Positions 1 through 9,390 are shown, counted from the stretch's first letter. The stretch is 64,000 nt of DNA from Nonlabens agnitus (GCF_002994045.1 NZ_MQUC01000003.1:1340501-1404500); one strand, 5' to 3'. Program-made: numbers and translations. Notes: a model not told the origin generated them from the letters alone.

Positions 1-431
1 GATTGTGAGATGGCTGGCGTGATACCGCTATAATGGAACCAGTTGGCATCTTCAAATACAGCATCCCAATCAATTTCATCTTCTTTCAGGTATGAAAACG
101 TAGTATCAAATCGATCGTAGACAATTCTTGAAGGACGTTGCATGGCACCGCATTCCAAATAATAGATTCCCAAACGACCATCCTTTCTCACGATTCCTTC
201 ATTACCCACATTATTCATGTTTAAGAAACGTACCACTCGTTCTCCTAGATCGTGGTGCGGCAATGCTGTGATATGTGAATTTTTCAATCCCATATGAGCC
301 AGAGAGATGCCTACATTAGCTTCAGAACCACCAAAATTAACATCAAAATTTACGGTCTGGAAAAGTCTTTTTTGATTGGGAACGGTTAGGCGCATGAGGA
401 CTTCACCTAGGGTAACTACTTTTTGATTCAT
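1..431 (-). CDS. 2-keto-3-deoxygluconate kinase-like PfkB sugar kinase (C-terminal part outside window)
   Basis: The first 143 codons of a ribokinase/PfkB-family kinase are present; the rest lies beyond the left edge. The product begins MNQKVVTLGEVLMRLTVP and carries the N-terminal PfkB signature FGGSEANVGISLAHMG at about residues 33-48, followed by sugar-contact regions typical of KDG kinases (YYLECGAMQRPSRIVYDR). Family knowledge: KdgK phosphorylates 2-keto-3-deoxygluconate in uronate or alginate breakdown, in the cytoplasm. The ATP-binding GAGD motif lies outside the window, so other PfkB sugars (fructose, tagatose) cannot be excluded. A TAAGTTTG promoter lies 20 bases upstream. In marine flavobacteria such a gene usually sits beside KDPG aldolase or a polysaccharide-use cluster, which cannot be seen here. 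Confidence 0.8.
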   Translation of the reverse strand, partial: MNQKVVTLGEVLMRLTVPNQKRLFQTVNFDVNFGGSEANVGISLAHMGLKNSHITALPHHDLGERVVRFLNMNNVGNEGIVRKDGRLGIYYLECGAMQRPSRIVYDRFDTTFSYLKEDEIDWDAVFEDANWFHYSGITPAISQ

Positions 432-451
432 GATTTTATATTGGTAATTAA

Positions 452-459
452 CAAACTTA
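452..459 (-). promoter_or_regulatory. -7 promoter element of the KDG kinase-like gene
   Basis: On the minus strand this reads TAAGTTTG, a match to the Bacteroidota -7 consensus TAnnTTTG, 20 bases before the ATG. No convincing -33 TTG at the right distance was seen. Confidence 0.45.
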
Positions 460-615
460 AAACAAATTGATTCTATATGGAAAGAGGCTGTTTCACTATC
501 TCAAACTTTTTATGAAGTTTTCGTAAAAAAAACGAATTCTTAACGACATAGGCTGGGAATATGAACCAAAAGCCAATTTTCAGTAAAAACAATACAATTC
601 ATCAAGCTTTGCTTT

Positions 616-623
616 TAACTTTG
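616..623 (+). promoter_or_regulatory. -7 promoter element of folE
   Basis: TAACTTTG matches TAnnTTTG and lies 19 bases before the folE ATG. The 210-base gap between the divergent kinase gene and folE holds this and the opposing promoter and nothing else that I recognise. Confidence 0.5.
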
Positions 624-642
624 GCCCCTTAAAATTAATAGA

Positions 643-1239
643 ATGCCTTACAGAGTATTTGAAGAGTACAACATTGAAGTAACCGAAGATATACAACAAA
701 AGTATAAAAGCGTTATCACAGACCTGGGTGAGGATGTAGAACGAGAAGGTCTTCTCAAGACCCCAGAAAGAGCTGCCAAAGCCATGCAATTCTTGACTAG
801 TGGATATGATCAAGATGCATCAGAAGTATTGAAAAGCGCCATGTTTGCAGAAGATTATCAAGACATGGTCATCATCAAAGACATTGAGCTTTATTCTCTT
901 TGTGAGCACCACATGCTACCGTTTTTTGGAAAGGCGCATATAGCATATATCCCAAATGGCCATATCGTTGGATTATCCAAAATTCCAAGAATTGTAGACA
1001 TTTTTGCAAGAAGGCTACAAGTACAAGAACGCTTGACTCACGATATTCTGGAATGCATCCATCAAACGCTAAAACCTAAAGGTGTAGCTGTGGTAATTGA
1101 AGCCTCGCACATGTGTATGATGATGCGCGGTGTGCAAAAACAAAATAGCTCTACCACTACTAGTGGTTTTAGAGGACAGTTTGAAAAAGTAGAGACTAGA
1201 TCAGAGTTTTTACACCTTATTTCCAGCGACTTGCATTAG
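643..1239 (+). CDS. folE: GTP cyclohydrolase I
   Basis: This 198-residue protein matches type I GTP cyclohydrolase across its length. The enzyme converts GTP to 7,8-dihydroneopterin triphosphate, the first step to tetrahydrofolate (and queuosine-type pterins), and acts as a cytoplasmic homodecamer. Visible signatures are the zinc and active-site segment [22 protein letters not shown] at about residues 83-104 (Cys and His zinc ligands), [23 protein letters not shown], and the second zinc cysteine in [11 protein letters not shown] near residue 165. Length and motifs are normal, so it should be active. The next gene follows after 35 bases and may share its transcript. Confidence 0.97.
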   Translation: MPYRVFEEYNIEVTEDIQQKYKSVITDLGEDVEREGLLKTPERAAKAMQFLTSGYDQDASEVLKSAMFAEDYQDMVIIKDIELYSLCEHHMLPFFGKAHIAYIPNGHIVGLSKIPRIVDIFARRLQVQERLTHDILECIHQTLKPKGVAVVIEASHMCMMMRGVQKQNSSTTTSGFRGQFEKVETRSEFLHLISSDLH

Positions 1240-1274
1240 TAAAATTGGAACGGATTTTGAAGATTCTGTGATAA

Positions 1275-1601
1275 ATGACAACAACCATGTTTGAATCAAA
1301 ATCATCAAAATTATTTTTCAGTATTCTATTTGACCTTATGGGAATGGCATCCTATGCCATTCCTTTTGTAGGTGAACTTATTGATATTGTTTGGGCACCT
1401 ATTGCCGGTTACCTAATGACCAAGGTATATCCAGGTCAAACCGGTAAGACCGCTGGTATTTTGACCACTATAGAAGAATTGGTACCAGGACTGGACATCA
1501 TACCAACCTTTACGCTCACCTGGATCTATACCTACATGATCAAAAAAGAGAAACCTGCAGCTGCCAAAGATCCTCAGGTTATTGAAGTAGAAGCCATTTA
1601 A
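1275..1601 (+). CDS. small conserved membrane protein of unknown function
   Basis: A 108-residue protein with two hydrophobic stretches, about residues 12-50 (LFFSILFDLMGMASYAIPFV and IVWAPIAGYLM) and about 83-92 (FTLTWIYTYMI), and a charged C-terminal tail rich in K, A and E. I do not recognise a named family, although small proteins of this shape are common in flavobacteria. It lies 35 bases after folE without its own recognisable promoter, so co-transcription is likely. Its stop codon overlaps the stop of the convergent msrA by 4 bases. A second in-frame ATG four codons on is an alternative start. Confidence 0.7.
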   Translation: MTTTMFESKSSKLFFSILFDLMGMASYAIPFVGELIDIVWAPIAGYLMTKVYPGQTGKTAGILTTIEELVPGLDIIPTFTLTWIYTYMIKKEKPAAAKDPQVIEVEAI

Positions 1602-2122
1602 ATAGCCAGTTCCTTGAATCCTGTCATCAGCTTTTTGATTTTGGGATCAATAATGATTTGGCAATAACCTTGTTCTCTATTGTTATTGTAATAATCCTTG
1701 TGATAATCTTCGGCTTTGTAAAAACCTTTTGATGCCGACACTTCTGTAACTATAGGGTTTTCATAAACATTCGATTCATTGAGTTTTTGAATCATCTCTA
1801 GAGCTTCTTTTTCCTGTTCTTCGTTCATGAAAAATATGGCACTGCGATAATGACTTCCCACATCATAACCTTGACGGTTCAATGTCGTTGGATCATGCGT
1901 GGCAAAAAATACCTGTAGTAATTCATTAAAACTTACTATTTCAGGATCAAAAGTGATTTTGATAGCCTCGGCATGGCCCGTTCTTCCTTGCACCACTTCC
2001 CGATACGGCGGATTTTTAATGTTTCCACCACTAAATCCAGGAATGACCTCACTAACACCTTTGACGCGTTGAAAAACTGCCTCTGTACACCAAAAGCATC
2101 CGCCTGCAAATATTGCTTCCAT
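1598..2122 (-). CDS. msrA: peptide-methionine (S)-S-oxide reductase MsrA
   Basis: A 174-residue protein beginning MEAIFAGGCFWCTEAVF, where GCFWC carries the catalytic cysteine of MsrA. Other family motifs follow: GFSGG (canonical GYxGG) near residue 29, GHAEAIKITFDP, HDPTTLNRQGYDVGSHYRSAIF, and the C-terminal HKDYYNNNREQGYC that supplies the substrate-binding Tyr and Glu and a possible resolving cysteine. It reduces the S epimer of methionine sulfoxide in proteins using thioredoxin. There is no signal peptide, so it is cytoplasmic. It converges on the small membrane protein gene, sharing 4 bases at the stop codons. Confidence 0.96.
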   Translation of the reverse strand: MEAIFAGGCFWCTEAVFQRVKGVSEVIPGFSGGNIKNPPYREVVQGRTGHAEAIKITFDPEIVSFNELLQVFFATHDPTTLNRQGYDVGSHYRSAIFFMNEEQEKEALEMIQKLNESNVYENPIVTEVSASKGFYKAEDYHKDYYNNNREQGYCQIIIDPKIKKLMTGFKELAI

Positions 2123-2206
2123 TTTTCTTTTTTATACAAGTTACGACGCAGGCACCAGTCCCATCAATTCTTAACAACTCTTTAGTTATAAAATGGTTTT
2201 TTGCTT

Positions 2207-2214
2207 TAGTTTTG
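2207..2214 (+). promoter_or_regulatory. -7 promoter element placed 4 bases before an ATG (leaderless start)
   Basis: TAGTTTTG matches TAnnTTTG and ends only four bases before the ATG of the DUF5916 gene. Transcription would begin at or next to the start codon, giving a leaderless or near-leaderless mRNA. Confidence 0.5.
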
Positions 2215-2218
2215 CAAA

Positions 2219-4708
2219 ATGCGTGATTTTTTTGTCCTAAAAAGGACCTTTTTAGTTGTCTTAGCTTTTATGTATTTCGCTTTCGCGAAAGCGCAATCCT
2301 CATCAGACCAGACTGACATAAAACGTAAAACGTATCAAGCCACAAGGGTTACCACACAACCTACCATTGACGGAAAACCCTTTGAAGCATTCTGGGAATC
2401 CATTCCATCAGGTGGTGATTTCAAGATGATTGAACCTACCAGCGGCCTAGATGAAAGAGATACGCATCCCACGAAGTTTAAAATTGCCTATGATGATAAT
2501 GCTCTGTATGTGGCTGGTTATATGTATGATAACGAACCAGAGCGCATCTTAAGGCAGTTCTCACAAAGAGATGAGGTATTTGCCCAGGCAGATCTTTTTG
2601 GTTTTTTTCTCAACACCTATAACAATCAAATCAATCAGACTCGATTTTATGCAACGAGTGCCAATGCGCTGGGCGACGCCGTATCAGAAAATGGAAGTGA
2701 AGATTTTAGTTTCAATGTGGTTTTCAAGTCAGAAACCAGCATTGACAACAATGGATGGTACGTAGAGATGCGTATTCCCTATCGCACACTGCGATTTACT
2801 GAAGCTCTTGTTCAAGATTGGAGTTTTCAGATATTCCGCAGGATTAGACATTTGAACGAGGACTATTCCTATAACTATATTGACCGTACTACCGGTTCTT
2901 CTTCACAATACGATGCTTTATTAACAGGCATAAAAAATATCAATCCGCCACTAAGGCTTAATCTTTATCCTTTTGCTGCATCCAGCTACGATATTTTCGA
3001 TGGTGAAAAGCAATTTGATATAAGTGCCGGTATGGATATCAAGTATGGAATCAATGAAGCATTCACGCTGGATGCTACGCTCATTCCAGATTTTGGCCAG
3101 GTAGCGTTTGATCAGGTAACACTCAACTTGGGTCCTTTTGAACAAACTTTTAGTGAGAACCGCGCCTTCTTTTCTGAAGGTACTGACCTTTTCAATAAAG
3201 GTGGTCTGTTTTTCTCTAGACGCATAGGTCAAACACCTTCGGGCGCTGGCAGAATAGAATTATTTGAAAATGAAGACATCGTTGATAATCCTAGTAACGC
3301 AAAACTCCTAAACGCCGTTAAAGTTACTGGAAGAAACCGTAGAGGTTTAGGTATAGGTTTTCTTAATGCCATTACTGAAAAAACGGAGGCTACCATACAA
3401 GGCATAGAAATAACGCCAGCCAACGACACTATAATATCTCGTCGCAATGTGGTCACAGAGGCCCTAACTAATTATAATGTATTTGTACTGGATCAACAGT
3501 ACGGGTCAAATTCTTCAGTATCATTGACAAACGCAAGTACATTGCGCAACGGTAGTTTTACGGACGCTAATGTGACAGCACTTGTGGTAGATCATAATGA
3601 TCGTGACTTGAACAATAATTATAGAGCTCAAGTTAAATTGAGCAACCGCTTCCAGCCAGATGAGACAAAATCTGGAACCGCAGTAGCCTTAGACTGGAGA
3701 AGTACCAGTGGTAACTGGCAACCTAGATTATCCTATGATTTTATAAGCAATGATTGGGATCCCAATGATTTGGGAAGAAATTTTAGAACCAATTTCCATC
3801 AGTTCTATGGCGAGATTCGTTACGAACAATTTGTTCCTAAAGGAATATTCAATAGCTATAGGTTTGAATTAGGTGCTGGCCATAGAAGATCTGCAGATCC
3901 AGATTTTCACATCCAGAGTGATGTAAGATTAAGTTCCAGATTTTTTACTAGAGAACGAAATGCCTTTGGCTTTAATACCTCCTTAAATACTCGTAATCTA
4001 AACAGGTTTGAATCCAGAGTCTCTGGTCTTAATGTGCGCTATGCTGCAAATCAATCCTTCGGCGGATTCATATCTACAGATTATCGCAAAAAATTTGCGA
4101 TAGACATTAGAGGTGGCTACTTCTATCTTTTTGATGATCCAGAAAAAGGCTATGATTTCAATATATCGCCTAGGTATAGGTTTAGTGATAAATTTCTATT
4201 GATCTATAGGTTTGACTGGAGCAAAAACGATCTACGTAATAGCTTTGTGACGACCACAAATAATGGCACCTCTTCCATACTTAGTCGTCGAGATACCCAT
4301 AGTGTGGAAAATTCTGTTTCTGGAACGTTCAATTTTGATAATAAACGGGCGTTGAGCCTAGCGTTTAGAAATAACTGGAATAGAGCATCCTTTAGCCGTG
4401 ATTTTAAAGAACTACAGGACGATGGCACTACTGAAGATAGCAGCTTTGAATTAGATGAAGGCTCAAATCCAGATGCTAACTTCAATGTGTGGAATCTGGA
4501 CCTGTCCTATCGCTGGCGATTTGCACCAGGTAGTGAAGCTAGATTATTGTATCGCAACAGCATCTTTAACTTTGATGATCAAGGCGATATTAGTTTTCAG
4601 GATAGTCTAGATGAATTGTTTATGCAGCCGGTTAGACATAATTTGAGTCTGCGTATCACCTACTTCATAGACGTGAATGAGGCCAAAACTTGGTTTTCTT
4701 CCACTTAA
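2219..4708 (+). CDS. DUF5916 outer-membrane protein with N-terminal CBM9-like domain
   Basis: This 829-residue secreted protein has a signal peptide (MRDFFVLKRTFLVVLAFMYFAFAKA, cleavage after AKA and before QSSS). A carbohydrate-binding family-9-like beta-sandwich spans about residues 40-240 (TIDGKPFEAFWESIP, then AYDDNALYVAGYMYD). The DUF5916 region follows (LIPDFGQVAFDQVTLNLGPF, FSENRAFFSEGTDLF), and the C-terminal half is a series of alternating amphipathic strands typical of an outer-membrane barrel. The substrate is unknown for the family; a glycan-related or surface role is inferred from the CBM9 fold. The cleavage site is encoded by a copy of the 16-bp palindrome. The start is fixed by the signal peptide and lies 4 bases after a -7 element. 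Confidence 0.88.
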   Translation: MRDFFVLKRTFLVVLAFMYFAFAKAQSSSDQTDIKRKTYQATRVTTQPTIDGKPFEAFWESIPSGGDFKMIEPTSGLDERDTHPTKFKIAYDDNALYVAGYMYDNEPERILRQFSQRDEVFAQADLFGFFLNTYNNQINQTRFYATSANALGDAVSENGSEDFSFNVVFKSETSIDNNGWYVEMRIPYRTLRFTEALVQDWSFQIFRRIRHLNEDYSYNYIDRTTGSSSQYDALLTGIKNINPPLRLNLYPFAASSYDIFDGEKQFDISAGMDIKYGINEAFTLDATLIPDFGQVAFDQVTLNLGPFEQTFSENRAFFSEGTDLFNKGGLFFSRRIGQTPSGAGRIELFENEDIVDNPSNAKLLNAVKVTGRNRRGLGIGFLNAITEKTEATIQGIEITPANDTIISRRNVVTEALTNYNVFVLDQQYGSNSSVSLTNASTLRNGSFTDANVTALVVDHNDRDLNNNYRAQVKLSNRFQPDETKSGTAVALDWRSTSGNWQPRLSYDFISNDWDPNDLGRNFRTNFHQFYGEIRYEQFVPKGIFNSYRFELGAGHRRSADPDFHIQSDVRLSSRFFTRERNAFGFNTSLNTRNLNRFESRVSGLNVRYAANQSFGGFISTDYRKKFAIDIRGGYFYLFDDPEKGYDFNISPRYRFSDKFLLIYRFDWSKNDLRNSFVTTTNNGTSSILSRRDTHSVENSVSGTFNFDNKRALSLAFRNNWNRASFSRDFKELQDDGTTEDSSFELDEGSNPDANFNVWNLDLSYRWRFAPGSEARLLYRNSIFNFDDQGDISFQDSLDELFMQPVRHNLSLRITYFIDVNEAKTWFSST
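2278..2293. repeat. palindrome copy 1 (exact), inside the DUF5916 signal peptide
   Basis: Exact CGCTTTCGCGAAAGCG. It is read in the frame that gives AFAKA and supplies the Ala-x-Ala signal-peptidase site of the host protein. Confidence 0.95.
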
Positions 4709-4715
4709 AAGCAAT

Positions 4716-4723
4716 TACCTTTA
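4716..4723 (+). promoter_or_regulatory. weak -7-like element before the LolD-like gene
   Basis: TACCTTTA differs from TAnnTTTG in the last base only. It ends 5 bases before the ATG, so any transcript from it would be leaderless. It starts 7 bases after the preceding stop, so read-through transcription is equally likely. Confidence 0.3.
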
Positions 4724-4728
4724 CAACC

Positions 4729-5397
4729 ATGATTGAAGCAAAGAATATTTACAAAAGCTATGATGACTTGCAGGTGCTCAAAGGCGTTGACCTAAGCATC
4801 AAAGAGTCAGAGATTGTGAGTGTTATAGGTAGTTCAGGTGCTGGTAAAACCACACTGTTGCATATCCTGGGTACACTGGAAAAGCCTGATAAGGCGGCCA
4901 ATTCTTCCTTGATCATCGATGGTACAGATGTGACCCAATTATCCTCACGACAGTTAAGTCATTTTCGCAATCAGTCTTTGGGTTTTATTTTTCAGTTTCA
5001 TCAACTGTTACCAGAGTTCACGGCATTAGAAAATGTTTGTATTCCTGCCTATATCAATAAGAAATCAAAGGCAGAAGCAGAAAAGCGTGCGCAGGAATTA
5101 CTGGAATACCTGAGTCTAGGAGGTCGCATTCACCATAAACCTAATGAGCTAAGTGGTGGCGAGCAGCAACGCGTTGCGGTAGCTCGATCCTTAATCAACG
5201 ACCCCAAAGTGATTTTTGCAGATGAACCCACGGGAAACCTGGACAGCAATACTGCAGCAAACCTTCATGAACTCATACTGGACCTGCGCAAGAATTTCAA
5301 CCAGACCTTTGTCATTGTTACCCATAATAAAGAACTAGCAACACTTGCAGATCGCACACTTACCATGAGTGACGGTAGATTTGTACACCATGAATAA
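4729..5397 (+). CDS. ABC transporter ATP-binding protein, LolD/MacB type
   Basis: A 222-residue ABC ATPase starting [22 protein letters not shown]. Walker A is GSSGAGKTT (about residues 37-45), the signature is [15 protein letters not shown] (about 140-154), and Walker B is [12 protein letters not shown], followed by the switch His in [10 protein letters not shown]. The LDSN and GNLD context and the short length are typical of the LolD/FtsE/MacB group, which powers lipoprotein release or envelope export together with a separate FtsX-like permease. No permease is adjacent here. A reading frame continues upstream without a stop, but the ATG is preferred because the protein then aligns with family N-termini. 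The stop overlaps the next gene by 8 bases. Confidence 0.9.
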   Translation: MIEAKNIYKSYDDLQVLKGVDLSIKESEIVSVIGSSGAGKTTLLHILGTLEKPDKAANSSLIIDGTDVTQLSSRQLSHFRNQSLGFIFQFHQLLPEFTALENVCIPAYINKKSKAEAEKRAQELLEYLSLGGRIHHKPNELSGGEQQRVAVARSLINDPKVIFADEPTGNLDSNTAANLHELILDLRKNFNQTFVIVTHNKELATLADRTLTMSDGRFVHHE

Positions 5398-6157
5398 AAA
5401 GGAGCTCAAGGAATTTCTGGATCACAAGGTAGAGATCTACAACCAGCCAGATTTCATCCCACATGACCCTATCCAGATACCGCACCGGTTCACAGACCCT
5501 AAGGATATCGCCATCTCCGGTTTCTTGACCGCCACAATATCATGGGGCAACCGTAAATCCATCATCAACAATGCAGATCGATTGATGGAACTTATGGATC
5601 ATTCTCCAGCAGATTTTATTCGGAATTTTCAGCCTAAAGATCTGGATCGATTTGAAGGATTTGTACATCGCACCTTCAACAGCGATGATTGCAAGACCTT
5701 TATGAGAGCACTGCAAGATATAGAGTTGCGAGATGGTGGTTTAGAATTCGCTTTCGCGAAAGCGAACAAAGCATCCACTAATCTACAGGAAGGAATCTCA
5801 AGGTTCAAACAACGATTTTTTGAGGTCGAACATTTGCAGCGAACGCAGAAGCATGTAAGCGACCCGCTAAAAAACAGCAGCGCCAAAAGGATCAACATGT
5901 TCCTGCGATGGATGGTAAGAAAGGATTTAAATGGAGTGGATTTTGGCATCTGGAACCAGTTGTCGATGAGCGAACTATCTCTACCATTAGATGTACACAC
6001 TGGTAATATTTCCCGAAAACTGAAACTGTTGAAGCGCAAGCAAAACGATGCAAAAGCAGTGCTGGAGCTGGATAAAGCCTTGAGAAAACTGGATCCGGCA
6101 GATCCCGTTAAGTATGATTATGCGCTTTTTGGATTAGGCGTTTTTAAAGATTTGTAG
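5390..6157 (+). CDS. TIGR02757/DUF2400 family protein
   Basis: A 255-residue protein of the DUF2400 (TIGR02757) family, conserved in Bacteroidota and of unknown biochemical role. Recognisable segments are PHDPIQIPHRF near the N-terminus, AISGFLTATISWGNRKSII, NMFLRWMVRK (about residue 175) and LPLDVHTGNISRKLKLL, with Lys/Asp patterns reminiscent of helix-hairpin-helix DNA glycosylases, though I would not claim that activity. The ATG overlaps the end of the LolD-like gene by 8 bases, suggesting translational coupling. A palindrome copy inside the gene encodes AFAKA at about residues 121-125 without breaking the frame. Confidence 0.85.
   Translation: MNKKELKEFLDHKVEIYNQPDFIPHDPIQIPHRFTDPKDIAISGFLTATISWGNRKSIINNADRLMELMDHSPADFIRNFQPKDLDRFEGFVHRTFNSDDCKTFMRALQDIELRDGGLEFAFAKANKASTNLQEGISRFKQRFFEVEHLQRTQKHVSDPLKNSSAKRINMFLRWMVRKDLNGVDFGIWNQLSMSELSLPLDVHTGNISRKLKLLKRKQNDAKAVLELDKALRKLDPADPVKYDYALFGLGVFKDL
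5749..5764. repeat. palindrome copy 2 (exact), inside the DUF2400 gene
   Basis: Exact CGCTTTCGCGAAAGCG with flanks TT and AA, so the palindrome extends to 20 bp. It is read as AFAKA in a non-membrane, cytoplasmic protein. Confidence 0.95.
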
Positions 6158-6232
6158 GAATTTAGAATAAGTAGTTAAAAGTTTTATAATAGATTAGTTA
6201 TATCTTTAAAAACCATATAATACCAGCCACAG

Positions 6233-7453
6233 ATGACTCCAGCTCCCTTACATCATCTTGAAGATGATCGCCTTAAGTATTTGAATTCGTTTGTCGTACA
6301 GCCAGAGGTACCTACTGATGATTTAGATCAACTGCTTGATATGGCCTGTCGATTACTGGGCATTCCCAAGGGCCTTATATCCATCGTGGAACGTGATGTA
6401 GTGAATTTCAAATCACAATACGGATTCAATCTACCGCCAGCGCCTAGAAACCTGAGTTTTTGTTCACACGCCATAGCTAGCGATCAAGACGTCTTTTATA
6501 TTGAGGATACAAGGCTTCATCCCTACTTCAAGCATCACCCATATGTCAAGGCAGAAGATCCAGTCATATTTTATGCTGGAGTTCCCATAATGGACAGTGA
6601 GAACCTGCCATTAGGAACGGTCTGCGTCATTGACAATAAACCTAGAAAATTAAGTGAAGAACAAAAAGACTCGCTTAAAATGATTAGCCAGTTGATCATG
6701 CGACAAATGCAGTTGCGTAAGGACAAATTGAAGCTTGAAAAAAAGCAAACAGTTCTAAAGGAAAAGAACGACATGCTCAAAAACTTTGCCCATGTCGTTT
6801 CTCATGACATGAAAATGCCACTAGCAAACATGATCATGACTAGCGATGTCATTAGACAAAGGTATGCGGATAAGTTGGATGCAGCTGGAGTTAACTACCT
6901 AGCAGATATCAAATCTGCTGCTTTTTCAATGAGAGATTATATCGATAACATTCTGACACACTACGAGAGCGAACACATGGTATTCAATACAGGTGACAAA
7001 TTTGATATTCACACAGTACTTCTCAATATTGAAGAGATGTTAGGAATGCGTCAAGATTTTATCCAGTTCATACTTCCTGAAGAAAACATGGAAATGCAGT
7101 GTGATGAATCTGTCGTGGAACAGATTCTGGTTAATCTTGTGGGCAATAGTCTAAAATATAACCATCGCGAATCGATTAGAATTCAAGTTACCGCGACAGA
7201 ATGTGATAAATATTACCGTATTTCAGTCATTGATAATGGCATAGGAATACCAGAAGCCAAACAAAAAGAGGTTTTCAAATTATTTACCACGCTTAATCAA
7301 GCAGACCGCAGTGGCAAGATAGGTCATGGCATAGGTTTGTCTACGGTAAAGATTTTAGTGGATAAATTGGGTGGCGTTATAAAATGTAAGTCCGCATTAA
7401 ACGTGGGAACAACCTTTACATTTACCGTTGCAAAACATGTTGGTCAATCTTAG
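6233..7453 (+). CDS. GAF-domain sensor histidine kinase (orphan)
   Basis: A 406-residue soluble histidine kinase. An N-terminal GAF domain covers about residues 25-160 (SFCSHAIASDQDVFYIEDT, FYAGVPIMDSENLPLGTVCVID). A coiled-coil linker with many K, Q and L residues covers about 160-185. The HisKA H-box is FAHVVSHDMKMPLANM (about 185-200) and the ATPase domain has LVNLVGNSLKYN (N box), VIDNGIGIP (G1) and GHGIGLSTVKILVDKLGG (G2). No membrane segment and no receiver domain are present, and no response regulator gene is adjacent, so the partner is unknown. The SFCSHAI and GVP motifs are shared with GAF kinases sensing small molecules or light-like signals, but the ligand cannot be inferred. TATCTTTA lies about 25 bases upstream as a weak -7. 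Confidence 0.92.
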   Translation: MTPAPLHHLEDDRLKYLNSFVVQPEVPTDDLDQLLDMACRLLGIPKGLISIVERDVVNFKSQYGFNLPPAPRNLSFCSHAIASDQDVFYIEDTRLHPYFKHHPYVKAEDPVIFYAGVPIMDSENLPLGTVCVIDNKPRKLSEEQKDSLKMISQLIMRQMQLRKDKLKLEKKQTVLKEKNDMLKNFAHVVSHDMKMPLANMIMTSDVIRQRYADKLDAAGVNYLADIKSAAFSMRDYIDNILTHYESEHMVFNTGDKFDIHTVLLNIEEMLGMRQDFIQFILPEENMEMQCDESVVEQILVNLVGNSLKYNHRESIRIQVTATECDKYYRISVIDNGIGIPEAKQKEVFKLFTTLNQADRSGKIGHGIGLSTVKILVDKLGGVIKCKSALNVGTTFTFTVAKHVGQS

Positions 7454-7470
7454 GGAACATCCTATCTTTG
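7440..7470 (+). promoter_or_regulatory. promoter of the BatA/dihydroorotase-like operon
   Basis: TTG at 7440-7442, a 20-base spacer, and TATCTTTG at 7463-7470 give both parts of the Bacteroidota promoter. It lies 18 bases before the ATG and its -33 part overlaps the end of the histidine kinase gene. Confidence 0.6.
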
Positions 7471-7488
7471 AGTAATCTTAGATAATCG

Positions 7489-9390
7489 ATGCTTTTTAAA
7501 AATCCCAATCTACTTTACGGGCTTTTATTCCTCCTAATACCGATTATTGTTCACCTTTTCCAGCTTAGGAAATTTAAAAAAGTGGCTTTTACTAATGTTG
7601 CTTTTTTAGAACCTCTAATCACTCAAACTAGAAAAAGTCGTACGCTTAAAAAATGGCTTACTCTAATTACTAGACTTTTAGCAATTGCTGCTATCGTATT
7701 TGCATTTGCACAACCGTTTTTCCCAACAGAATCTGGTTTGAAGCTCGATGAAAATCTGGTGATTTATTTAGATAATTCCAACAGTTTACAAGCAAAGGGA
7801 ACTGATGGCAGACTGTATCAAGCAGCGGTCAATGATTTGATTGAAAAGTTACCTTCTGGACTTAGCTTTTCGTTATTTACCAACGTTGCTTCTTTTCAAA
7901 ATGTAACCAAACAAGAGATCGCCAATGAATTGCTATCGGGCTCCTATTCATCCGCCCAACTCAGCCCAGAGCAAGTCCTTTTAAAAGCCGACTCCTTCAG
8001 GCCTAGAAGCAATGATAATATTTCGTTCATATGGATTTCAGATTTTCAGCGATCTGGAAACAGTCCATTTGTTTCTACCGATAAGGCGTGGAACACTCGT
8101 TTTGTAAAGCTTATTCCTGTAGAGTATCAGAATATCAGCATTGATTCTGCTTTTATATCCATGACCAATGATAATGACCACACCATCCAATTATCATTAT
8201 CCTCCAATTTTGATGAAGAACAACCGGTAACCATCAGTTTTTTTAATGATGATCTATTAGTTGCAAAAACATCTGCGAGTCTTAAAGATCAGCGTGGTGA
8301 AGCAAGTTTTGCATTATCTGACATCAACTCTTTCAAAGGAACGATCCAAATCGAAGACGACGGTTTGCAGTTTGACAATCGTTTGTTCATCTCGAGTAAT
8401 ACAAGAGAAAAAATCAGCGTACTTCACATCAACAATACCGAGAACGACTTTTTAAAACGCATTTACACCGGTGACGAATTTGATTACACGACAGCGACTC
8501 CAAGTAATGTCAATTACAATAGTATCAAAAATCAACAAGTAGTCGTTATCAATGAATTAGAAGTCATAAGCCCTGCATTAGCTAAGGAACTGAACGACTT
8601 TACAATAGCTGGGAACACTTTGATCATCATTCCTTCTAGTGACGCATCAGGATATGAAGCTTTGAATGGATTACGTGGTTCAGAACCATCTGTCGTAGAA
8701 AAGCGAATCACTGGAATCAATTTTGACCATCCAATTTTGCAGAACGTTTTTAGTCAACGTGTGACTAATTTCCAATACCCTAAGGTAAGCTCCACGGCTT
8801 TTCAAAATGCTGGTGGTAATTCAATTCTATCTTTTGATGATGGTAGTTCGTTTTTGAGCCAATTTGAAAATACCTTTTTATTTGCTTCACCGCTCAATGA
8901 AGAGAATTCAAATTTTCAAAACTCTCCATTAATAGTTCCCGTGTTTTATAAAATGGGGTTGAGAAATACCAGCGCTGGAGTTCTTTATTACCCTATGTCC
9001 CAACGCAATGAAATTAGTTTCCCTAAATCGCTGCAACAAGATCAGATTCTGGAACTACAGTTGGATAATGACCGCATTATACCAGAACAAAGAGCCTATA
9101 ATTCTTTTGTCACCATAGTTACTGGTGCTGAGATCAATCATGCTGCGAATTATGATGTCATGCTTAAAGATGAGTCCATCGCATATGTTTCTTTCAATGC
9201 ATCCAGAATTGAAAATCAATCCGATTATTACTCTGATGAAGAAATTGGTGCTCCAGTACTCAGTGAGATAGGTGCTTTTGTCCAAGAGTTGAACGGAGAA
9301 AACAATCGATTAGAACTCTGGAAATGGTTCGTTGCCGGTGCATTGTTTTTTCTTATTTGTGAATTAATGATTTTAAAATTCCTGAAATGA
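7489..9390 (+). CDS. BatA-domain membrane protein with a VWA-like region
   Basis: A 633-residue protein whose N-terminus is a BatA/aerotolerance domain: NPNLLYGLLFLLIPIIVHLFQLRKF (TM1, about residues 5-25), then TLKKWLTLITRLLAIAAIVFAFAQPF (TM2, about 57-80). A periplasmic part resembling the von Willebrand A fold follows, with a degenerate metal site (LVIYLDNSNSLQ instead of DxSxS). It ends with a third TM helix, WFVAGALFFLICELMILKFL. In Bacteroidota such proteins are distributed separately from the full Bat operon, and their function is not established. It is the first gene of a tight four-gene operon; its stop overlaps the next start by 4 bases (ATGA). Confidence 0.85.
   Translation: MLFKNPNLLYGLLFLLIPIIVHLFQLRKFKKVAFTNVAFLEPLITQTRKSRTLKKWLTLITRLLAIAAIVFAFAQPFFPTESGLKLDENLVIYLDNSNSLQAKGTDGRLYQAAVNDLIEKLPSGLSFSLFTNVASFQNVTKQEIANELLSGSYSSAQLSPEQVLLKADSFRPRSNDNISFIWISDFQRSGNSPFVSTDKAWNTRFVKLIPVEYQNISIDSAFISMTNDNDHTIQLSLSSNFDEEQPVTISFFNDDLLVAKTSASLKDQRGEASFALSDINSFKGTIQIEDDGLQFDNRLFISSNTREKISVLHINNTENDFLKRIYTGDEFDYTTATPSNVNYNSIKNQQVVVINELEVISPALAKELNDFTIAGNTLIIIPSSDASGYEALNGLRGSEPSVVEKRITGINFDHPILQNVFSQRVTNFQYPKVSSTAFQNAGGNSILSFDDGSSFLSQFENTFLFASPLNEENSNFQNSPLIVPVFYKMGLRNTSAGVLYYPMSQRNEISFPKSLQQDQILELQLDNDRIIPEQRAYNSFVTIVTGAEINHAANYDVMLKDESIAYVSFNASRIENQSDYYSDEEIGAPVLSEIGAFVQELNGENNRLELWKWFVAGALFFLICELMILKFLK

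Noticed and set aside
4085..4106. Inverted repeat ATCGCAAA/TTTGCGAT inside the DUF5916 gene
   Set aside because: It occurs once, within coding sequence, with no related copies or position relative to a promoter; a chance match is the simpler explanation.
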